A stretch of DNA of 64,000 nucleotides from assembly GCA_014529385.2 (NCBI GenBank), contig CM043945.1, forward strand, positions 99,483,463 through 99,547,462, given 5' to 3'. The position numbers were made by a program, and so were the translations under genes. This DNA is from Adiantum capillus-veneris (Eukaryota; Streptophyta; Polypodiopsida; Polypodiales; Pteridaceae). This document shows positions 55,891 to 64,000 of this stretch, one piece after another. Under the pieces are notes generated by a model. It saw only the letters and a program-made list of their open reading frames with translations, did not search any database and had not been told where the DNA came from. Each line of letters opens with the position of its first letter. Position 1 is the stretch's first letter.

Positions 55891-56099
55891 CTCCCTAATT
55901 AAAGACTAGTTTAGGGTTTTTATGGTTGTTTTGTGGTGTACAGAGACCTCATTTAGGATTATAGAGAGTCTCACGATTAGCATTCCATTTTGTGGCCCTA
56001 ACAATGTGCAACCATGAAGGAACCCATAGCAATTGAGGAAGCAAGGTTAAAGAATAAAGGCAGGATTGATAAGAGGCATGCTCAAACCAAAAGCTATTG

Positions 56100-56420
56100 A
56101 TGGAGGTGATTGGTATATGACAATAGTCTTGATAGCCATCACCCAACAATAAGGAAGCTTGCAAAGAGATGGTTTGATCCTTATGTTGTTAAGCATGTGC
56201 ATGGAATGCAACTTATAGATTGCGTCAGTTGAATGAGATAGAAATGAAGATTCCTAGTGCAAGAAAAAGGATTAAGTTTTTCAAAAAAAGCAAGGATGCT
56301 AAGCCATTTGATGCACAAGAATTTCAAGAAGGGGATGGATCTATTAGTTTCCAAAGTGAGGATGGAAGTATAGATGCAATGTTTGACCATTGGTATTGCT
56401 GCTTCATAACCAGTATTATT
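56100..56420 (+). pseudogene. Gypsy integrase C-terminal remnant
   Basis: Reads RKLAKRWFDPYVVKHVHGNA, then YRLRQLNEIEMKIPSARKRI KFF. This is the post-core integrase segment (G/D-PY.V......TY.L.ELDG....P....R.K). The core between RNase H and here is deleted or decayed (55890-56100). Confidence 0.6.
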
Positions 56421-57566
56421 GCAGGTATTATTGCTTCATAACCACTATAATTGCAGATGCAAGAGGATGTTCATGTTTAAAGGGGTAGATGTCATCTTAT
56501 GGCATGTGCATAATGTGAAATGAAAGATTTTACTTACTCTTTATGGAGCTTGGTTATATGGGAATGGATATTACAATGTACATAGTGTGAAACATGTGAA
56601 AGTGGTTTGTTGTAGTTTGCTATAATGTACATACCCTATCATGGAGTCATGCCTTAAATGTGGCTTTGGTGGTTTTTTTTTTGCTCTAGATGATTCTTTT
56701 TATGCTTTTAGAATGTTAAATTTGAGCTCAAGAGTATTTCCCCACAAATTACAGGATTTTTTCTAGCTTATTTCGGATTTTCATGCTCAAAAGGGGTGAA
56801 AAATGGGCTATAAAGGCATTAATTTGACCCAAGACGATCAATTTTGGAGAACATTGGGCTAAAAATTCCACATCAACCATTGTGCCATGTTGATAAGCAG
56901 GGGGGGTTGCTTTCGTATGGCTAAATATAAGAAAATTCACTCTCTCTAGGAAGGGACAATAGGTAACTCAATAGTGAACTAGTGCAATTACGCTCCACTT
57001 CTTCTCTATACTCGAGTGTGAGAGGGTGTCAATTGGAATTTTCCCTCTTTGAATAAGAATGAAAGCTTCATATGGAAGGGATGGAGCTTCCATAAATGTG
57101 TTTCATTGAAGATTTGAAGGAGAAAGCTATGGTTTTCTACATGTGCAACTTGCATTGTATCTATAAAAATGGGGACAAGGCTACATATAATCAAGATACA
57201 CACGAAAGTTGTTTTTGGGATTATGTATCAGTGGATCTTTCATGGGCGGACTAAAGGTTTTCTTCAACTCATTCCTCTCTTAGATAAGTGGTGTATTTTG
57301 CTTTCTAAGCTTTTGGCACTTTCTAGCCATGCCACGAACATCTCGACGATGGCCACCAACTTTTAACCACACACTAAATAATTTTCCTTTGGAGGGTCCT
57401 ATGTTTGAGTTCCACATATACCTACCTGGGATTTGATACCATTATTAAGCTACCATAGCTACATGTGATCAAATTGGAAATTGTGGCCACACACAAGGAG
57501 TCAAGAGCTCTATAATTAGCCCCAATGAGGAAGGCCTCCCATTCATGGGCTCTGTATAATTTTCAT
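56421..57566. other. 1.1 kb without genes; possible 3' LTR start
   Basis: A purine tract, AAAGGGGTAGA (56479-56489), followed by TGTCATCTTATGGC (56490 onward) would suit the polypurine tract and LTR start of the gypsy remnant to the left. The LTR end could not be placed. Nothing else is seen. Confidence 0.4.
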
Positions 57567-59553
57567 CCTCAAAGTTGACGATGAAAAAGCGTAAAGCCAA
57601 GGGAGAGAGAGAAAGAGAGAGAGACGATTCTGTTGAACCAGCCAACTTGACAATGAGTTGATCATGAGTTGATCATATAATGGGGGCAAGGTGGTGCTTA
57701 TATACAAGCGTGGGGGCTCTTAAGTACCCCCCTTAGAAAAATTGACCTGCCCAATACTTTGATAAATATGTAAAATAATTACCTAAAGTCAAAATAAATA
57801 TTGGGATCACATTGGGCTACTCACTTGAGATGTTATAGCTTTAACACCCTCTTTGCAGCTTTCATAGTGGGCATATGTAGGAAGACCAAGTTAATGAAGA
57901 AGCTACCATGGACACCCAAGGAGTACGTCTACTACTAGATAAACCTCAATTATGTCACCACCAACTTTTTAATTGAGAAGAATACCATATTGAGCACTAA
58001 TTGCCTCATAGAAAATAGAATTGTAAACCACACTACATCCAAGCATCCCCATTTGTGAGCTATGAACACATCATGTCAAAAATTTCCTAGCTAATGAGCT
58101 TTGAAAGACATCCATTCCATAATCCAGACAACAACAATGGATTGGTGTGCATGCCCATAGTGTTTTTTTTAATGTCGCGTTGGTTCCTTGCCAAATGCAT
58201 GTGCCTTGAACTTTGACCATGAGTTCAAACATCGATAACTTGAACTCTAACACATGGTCCAAATCATTTGTAGGGAGCTCTTTTTGTCCCTCTATGTCGC
58301 TCACAAGCCTCTACCTCATTGAAGCTAGTTGCAACAAACACCACTTGACTAGAAATCTTGTGTGGTGACCAACGTGGCCACCACCATGTGTGCCATGATG
58401 ATTTCCTCTGTCAAATCTTTATCACCGTTATCTCTGTTCACCCAATCCAAAAAAAGTGTATTCTTGCATTTATAATTACGGCTCTTGGACCTCGTGGGTA
58501 TCAAGGTAGCTAAATGAGCACTGGACCTATCATCCTCGTCAAGTGTGCCTTTGACCTTGTTCTTTTGTGGGATTTGAACCTTGCCTTGGGTGTTGTAATT
58601 CCAAGGAAAATGGGTTTTCGCTAATTGATCTGCCACCCTTGTCAAGCTTGCCTTTGCCTCTGTTCACTAGCAAACTCGTGCGTTTGCTTTTGGCTTCACA
58701 TTCCATGCCAAACAAATTGACAGTCTCCTTGAGGACTTTGCCCATGCATAGGCTGCTAAATGAGTGTTGGTTGATACACTTTTCATATCGTTGATCTCAT
58801 TTTGGATCACCTTTGATGATTATTGATTCTCTATTGGTGAGGAGCCGTGCGAGGCCAAGACATGGAGTTGGCTTGTCCAAGGAGGCCCAAGGCCCAAGGC
58901 CAGTGCTTGTCAAGACGCCAAATAGAAGGCATTTAGAACTTTATCTCAACAAATCCATTATCCTTGCACTACCGATGGTGCTCCTTTGCACTAGGCATCT
59001 CAGGACATAGCAGAGATGAACAGGACATTGGATGGCATCTCAAAACATTTCCAAGCAGGGTACTGGGGAGTCAAAATGTTCTCAAGGGGGGTCACTATGC
59101 TGCATGCCTCTCAAAACACTGCCAAAAAGGTCAACTAGCGAGCACCAAAACATTGCTCCAACTTGCTGATGGGAAATGCTACTAATGGTCTAGGGGTCTT
59201 AAACGCTACAACCACTCCTTACATTCCTCTTCTTTGTGCCCAATTTCTCCCAAGTTCAACTAGCATTGAACTCTGATACCATGTCAAAGTTGACGATGCG
59301 GAAGCGTAAAGCCAAGGGAGAGAATTCCCAAGAGAGAGAAAGCAAGAGAGACTCTGCTGAACCAACCAACTGGGTAATGAATTGATTATACAAAGTGGGA
59401 AAGGTGGTGCTGATATACTAGCCTTACCTTAAGTACCCCCTTTGTAAATTGCCCTCCCCAAGACTTTGACAAATAAGGAAAATAAATACCTAAAGACAAA
59501 ATAAATATTGGGATGACATTGAGCTATTCACAAGAGATGCTATAACTTTAATA
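57567..59553 (-). mobile_element. Small non-autonomous LTR element, minus strand
   Basis: Direct repeats 57567-57846 and 59282-59553 (TGTCAAAGTTGACGATG...GCTTTAACA type) are about 280 and 272 bp, and clearly diverged by eye. The primer-site complement CTCTGATACCA (59271-59281) sits just inside the right repeat, fixing the minus orientation. The internal 1.4 kb has no gag or pol motif. Flanking bases (TTCAT and TTTGC) do not match, so no target duplication is visible. Confidence 0.75.
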
Positions 59554-60059
59554 TTTGCTTCCTTGCCCACCCTAGTCAACCACCTTGGACCTCCACTAGG
59601 GAACCTTTATCCTTACAACTCAAACATCCTTGCTACCAGCTACAACTGATGTCATGCAATCTTGTGCAATGATCTTTTTGTATATTTTCATATGCTCACG
59701 GTTTCAACACTGGAAGCCCAAACCTTGTTCAGAACACTAGGAGTCCTTTTCTCTAATAGAAAGGATGATGCATTTCTTTTTTATCATAGCACCAACTCAC
59801 CTTGGACACTTGTGTTATGGTCACATCTACAACATTCTAGCAAGCTATCTCACACTTCTCAATGGAAATCAAGTAAAGATCGATAAAAACTTTTGTTCAT
59901 GTTTCAATTATCTCTTGTTGCATATATTTTAATGACTTCTCATATGTCATTTTGACGAGCAATCTTTAGCATATCCAAATGATATTGGATAAAGTCCTCG
60001 ACTTGCTGAATTTTTTCTATAACCAACACCAACATGACTAGTGACGTAGGTTGAAAGTT

Positions 60060-60525
60060 GTACATAAGCATGAATGGATCTCAGTTTTGGTGATGAAATT
60101 GTTGCATCTAGCATTTTATGCCGTGGGCTATATAAGATCACTTTGTATGAAAAGTGTGGGCAAAATGTTGCAAATGCAGTTGTGGATTCAAAGGCTTAGA
60201 TGCAAAATTGTGGCATGCACATTTTGGTCATCTAAATTTTTCTAGTTTGCTATGTTTATAAAAATTATGATATGATTGCTTCTTTGTCGCCTCTTGAAAC
60301 ACCTGCCAAACATGTTTGTGAAGGCTTTATTTTGGATAAGATGCAATGTTCAAAGTTTCCAAAGGATAGTTCAGTTAGGGCCACATGCAGGTTGCAACTT
60401 GTACATAGTGATGTTTGTGGGCCCATGCAAACTCCTTCCTTGGGAAACTACCTTTACTTCGTGACTTTCATTGATGATTACTCCAGGCATGCATGGGTAT
60501 TCCCGCTGTCATTATTTTTTGGATG
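60060..60525 (+). pseudogene. Copia protease-to-integrase fragment
   Basis: LWHAHFGHLNFSSLLC, then PAKHVCEGFILDKMQCSKFP, RLQLVHSDVCGPMQTPSLGN and YFVTFIDDYSRHAWVFPL match the minus-strand copia at 42900-44515 almost word for word, so the two are the same family. A stop and frameshift occur near 60200-60270. Similarity ends abruptly at about 60515. Confidence 0.8.
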
Positions 60526-62037
60526 AGCATAAAGTCACTAAGTCATGCCAAAAAGATTGCCCACTAGCCTCATGTATATATGTGTACATAGCCCTACAAG
60601 TCTTGGAAAGTGACCATGCAAAAATTCATGTATAAAGGTGTGATTTTTCTAGGTCTGGGTGCTGATGTTTTGGGCTATTTGAGTCCTCAAAACATGGTTT
60701 TTAATAAATATTCTCAGCCTTGCTTTATAGCCCGTGAATCAGACTTGTACATCATAAGTTATGAGCATATGAAGTGGGCGGTCTCAACTTAGAAGGTCAT
60801 TGCGGGTGCATGCGACAAAGGCAACTTGGCCAACTTGACAAATGGGATTAGAAATGCTGAGGTTTAAGAATTCTAGATGTAGCAGAGATGATGGGCTTGG
60901 AGCCGTGTGTTATGGTGAGTCGTTCGATAACCGGAGGAGCAAGTTATGATTGGGGGAAGTTTGTCTTAAAAGCCCTCCTGCTTTGGGGGAAATCTGGAAA
61001 TTTGTGTGGACAAGGGGTTTGGGAGGACTGAGGAAGAGGTTGCCATGTGGCGATGGGATTATCCCACATGGGAAGGAAAAAGTGAAGGTGGTGGGTATTT
61101 AGTCTTAAGGGGGAGCCCATTATGGGTGTATCACTTGGTGAGAGGCTCTCAAGGCTTGCCATGGAGGGGCTTGTGGGCTCATGGGGAAGAGGGGGAGCAT
61201 TTTGGGAGTTCACACTCAGCTAGATAGGTGCCTAGTACAATTTTTGGTCCCCAGTCACTTGCCCCCACCCCATTCCTTGGTCAAAGGGTCATCGACAACT
61301 CATTTTTTGCCCAAAAAATGCATAAAAGGAGCCAATTAAAAGATACCTTGATAGAGAGCCTTGTCGGCTAAGAAGAGAGAAAAATTCTTTGCAATAAAAA
61401 TAAGGAAGCCTCCATTTTAATAGCTGCAACACCTGCACAACTTCTAGAGAGCTCATTTTTTAGAAAGAGAAAGGACAACTCCATGTTCGAGTGGCCATAA
61501 CTTCTTCATTTCTCCTCTATTTTTTGCCTATGGATACTCTACGGACATCTCCATGAGATGAGCTTTGTCATGATTTCCTCTATTTCTCCTAATTTTGATC
61601 GTGTTCCATGCTTGAAGGGTTTTATATAAATCTCTACAGGTGTTTACCATAGGTGTTTTTGGCCGTGCAATAGTTCTTCCTTTCGACGGTGTGGCTCGTG
61701 CAAGGCTATAGAGGCATTCATTTTCCTTCTTGTTTGCATGCCAACATTGTTTTGGTGCCCCCACGGAGGAGAAAGTGCTCCCATGCTCCAATTCTTGTGA
61801 AATATGTCTATTCTATAGGTAGAGAATATACAGGGGATGTGGGTCCTTATGGACAACTGCCTATGTATCTGCAAATTGTGAACAACACTTGAGGCGGTTA
61901 TATAATTGGATTGTAGCCTTTGGAGGGCCATGAGGTTTTGTGAAGCCAAGCACTGGGGGTCGGGCTACTCAGTGTGAGGTGGATTAGGTACTGGAGCGAT
62001 CCATCGACATCCCTTGAGCTTTCGACGTCACATGTAA
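60526..62037. other. 1.5 kb without recognisable genes
   Basis: Short unsupported ORFs only. The stretch before 62038 (about 61250-62030, with a GCATAAAAGGAGCC TATA-like segment at 61319) could be the LTR and leader of the gypsy gag that follows. No primer site was identified. Confidence 0.4.
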
Positions 62038-62966
62038 GTGTTTTTGTGGCAATCAAACATGGTAGACGAGTTCCCACAGTTTCATGGATTGCCTAATGAG
62101 AATGCGGAGACTTTTATTGAAAAATTGAAAGTCAATTGCTTACTGCAAAATATACTAGACCAAGCTATATTGTTGCGGCTATTGCAATACAGTTTACAGG
62201 ATGAGGCAAAAGTTTGGTTACACAATCACGAAGACTTGATGCAGGCACAAACTCCAGGGGTAGTTTTGGACTACAATCGTGTGAAACAAGCTTTCTTAGC
62301 ATAGTACAAATCCATTGAAGTACCTGATGAAGTTTGGCATGAAATTTTGGGGTACACTCAAAAGAGTAATCAGAGTGTAGATGATTTTGTCATGGAGTTC
62401 ACCCATTTTTGGGATAAATGGGCCCGAGATTTGGGAAATGAAATCCCTCCATCCATGTTAAAGTAGGACCATTTTGTGGAAAACTTAAAATCTTGAAGTT
62501 CAAATTTGTGCTGAAAAGGCCCATGACTTTTGAGGAAGCAGTCACTATCACCAGAGAGAAAGAATGGAAGGCTCAAAGACTCAATGAGTATGGAAAAGTG
62601 GTCCCTGTGCAAAGTCATGGTGGCCAAAAGGAAGAAAATGAGGTAGAGACTAGAGCCCAATGTGCTCAAAGGGTTGCTAATAATGAAAAGTTACAACAAA
62701 ATATGCAAGATATGATGACCATGATGCAGGAATTGCGACTCAGTGTTCTTGGAGGTGGAGGTGGTCGTGGTTGCAGTCATGGTAGAGGGATGGCTCAGGC
62801 ATATGAAGCCCAACCTAATCCTAATGCGGGTCATGGACAAGGCGTCTTTGAGCTGCAGAGGAGGTTCATTTCTACTTGTTATAATTGTGGTGAACTTGGT
62901 CACATCAACACTTATTGTTCAAAGCCAACAAGGATGGAAGCTGACATGTTCACACTCCCCCAATAG
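62038..62966 (+). pseudogene. Gypsy gag with CCHC zinc knuckle
   Basis: MVDEFPQFHGLPNENAETFI, LLQYSLQDEAKVWLHNHEDL and SNQSVDDFVMEFTHFWDKWA are retrotransposon-gag text. After a frameshift and stop near 62465 the frame reads FKFVLKRPMTFEEAVTITRE, a glycine-rich linker, and CYNCGELGHINTYC (CX2CX4HX4C, about 62877-62918), ending at 62966. No protease or pol follows, so the element is truncated or continues only as unrecognisable sequence. Confidence 0.8.
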
Positions 62967-64000
62967 ATTCCTAATAGGGCCAAAGGCCACCCAAGGCAAG
63001 GGCCCTTAGGGCCACCCAAGAAATTAAAAGGGTGGGAAAGGGAATGGAAAAGAGGAGGCATGGTGAACCAGCAGGAAAGGAGGTGCAGGAAGAGAGAGAG
63101 AGAGAGAGAGAATCGTGTCGGGTGCCATGAGGCTCGGATGGCAACGATGGTGAAGGGAAAGACACCCAGCTTGCAGAGGTGCTGATTTTTTGCCCCATTC
63201 CCGCCGCGTTTGGCACTCCTACCCAGACTACCTGCCACATCATCAAGCCCACTTTTTGGCACCACGTCAGTAAACGACGCCGTCACTACCGTGGGCGGAA
63301 AAAGTGGGGGGGGATATAGAGAGGAGTTTCTTTAGGGCAATGAAGGGGAGGAGGAAAAAAGAAAGGGGGAGCAAGGAGGTAAACGAGAGGAAGTATTTGG
63401 GGTAGCTTGGGAAGGAGGGAAATGAGGAGGAGAGCAAGGAGGTGACCTCGCTCTCAGAACTAAGCAAGGGAGAAGAATATCTCTCTCTCACTCTCAAAGC
63501 TAAGCAAGGGAGAAGCACATCTCTCTCTCTCAACAACCAAGGCTTAGGGGGACATCAACTTGGAAGGGAAGGAGCTTGGGCATCGAAACTCAAGATTTGA
63601 CAGTTGAAGCAAAGTGAGGTGCTCTAAAAGGGGCGAAAATGAAGCAGGAGTTCGGTTTCAAGCGAATTGAAGAAAAGTGGATGGATCTTGACCAAGCATG
63701 AGGGCGTAAATTGTGTCTGTGGATTGTTTCCATCGGGGTTGGGATATCTCAATAGGGATTTGCAAATCAGTAGGCATACCGACGACGGCGTATGCAACTG
63801 ATTTGTGCCGAAGGGTTTTCAATTATCATTTTTTTGTGGATTTCCAGTGCCGATATCTTGATTCAATTTGTTCGTAGCCATTGATCTTGCTTTGAACTGT
63901 GATATTACTTTGTAATTGCTCTACAAGCATCCTAAATCATCTTACTAACACTAAAATCGATGCGAATTGCACTTGTTTCCCTTGGTTTTCACCTTGACTG
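62967..64000. other. Right 1 kb: no gene recognised
   Basis: Purine-rich sequence with a (GA)n at about 63090-63111. The last 300 bp are ordinary A/T-rich DNA with no motif I can assign. Confidence 0.5.

Noticed and set aside
58071-58745. Minus-strand ORFs in the small LTR element as a possible gag
   Set aside because: No gag, zinc-knuckle or protease motif; two unrelated frames.

Overview
The window is repeat-rich nuclear DNA of a land plant. Nearly every LTR element carries the plant-type primer-binding site (TGGTATCAGAGC or a close variant). There are Ty3/gypsy and Ty1/copia polyproteins, an L1-type LINE, GT-AG introns, and no bacterial-type gene organisation. I cannot name the species. 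The degenerate, deeply nested retroelements plus a transposase type I associate with non-seed plants make a fern or lycophyte plausible, but that is inference. No ordinary host gene could be shown to be intact, and no tRNA, rRNA or CRISPR feature was seen.

Layout. 1-783: 5' part of an L1-like LINE, minus strand. 784-9594: an old gypsy element (LTR end, primer site, gag) split by LTR element 1 (1286-8628, TSD GTTTA), whose 3' LTR is itself split by LTR element 2 (3978-8380, TSD ATGGG). 9595-15094: a near full-length but dead L1-like LINE with a 13-bp TSD. 15430-22138: 3' half of a gypsy element (integrase, chromodomain-like tail, 3' LTR), split by element 3 (16814-21128), a sister copy of element 2. 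22139-29130: low-information sequence with one possible host exon (23228-23692, minus). 29340-29894 and 37012-37195: remnant resembling a CACTA-associated protein, split by a 7.1-kb copia element (29895-37011, minus, TSD ATGGA). 37575-44520: fragments of gypsy and at least four copia elements. 54420-64000: more gypsy and copia remnants and a small non-autonomous LTR element (57567-59553).

The most interesting object is 44580-54114. It is a 9.5-kb DNA transposon with perfect 22-bp terminal inverted repeats and a perfect 4-bp target duplication (TGAT). Its four-exon transposase gene reads inward from the left end. Two genes read inward from the right end: a five-exon gene for a protein I do not recognise, and an FCP1/NLI-interacting-factor-like HAD phosphatase. 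Between the genes, and inside the introns, lie repeat arrays built on the palindrome ATACCGGTAT that I saw nowhere else in the window. The transposase looks most like Sola-type DDE transposases, whose members make 4-bp duplications. I know of no description of such an element carrying these two extra genes. All three genes have at least one in-frame stop, so this copy is probably dead, but the architecture is clear.
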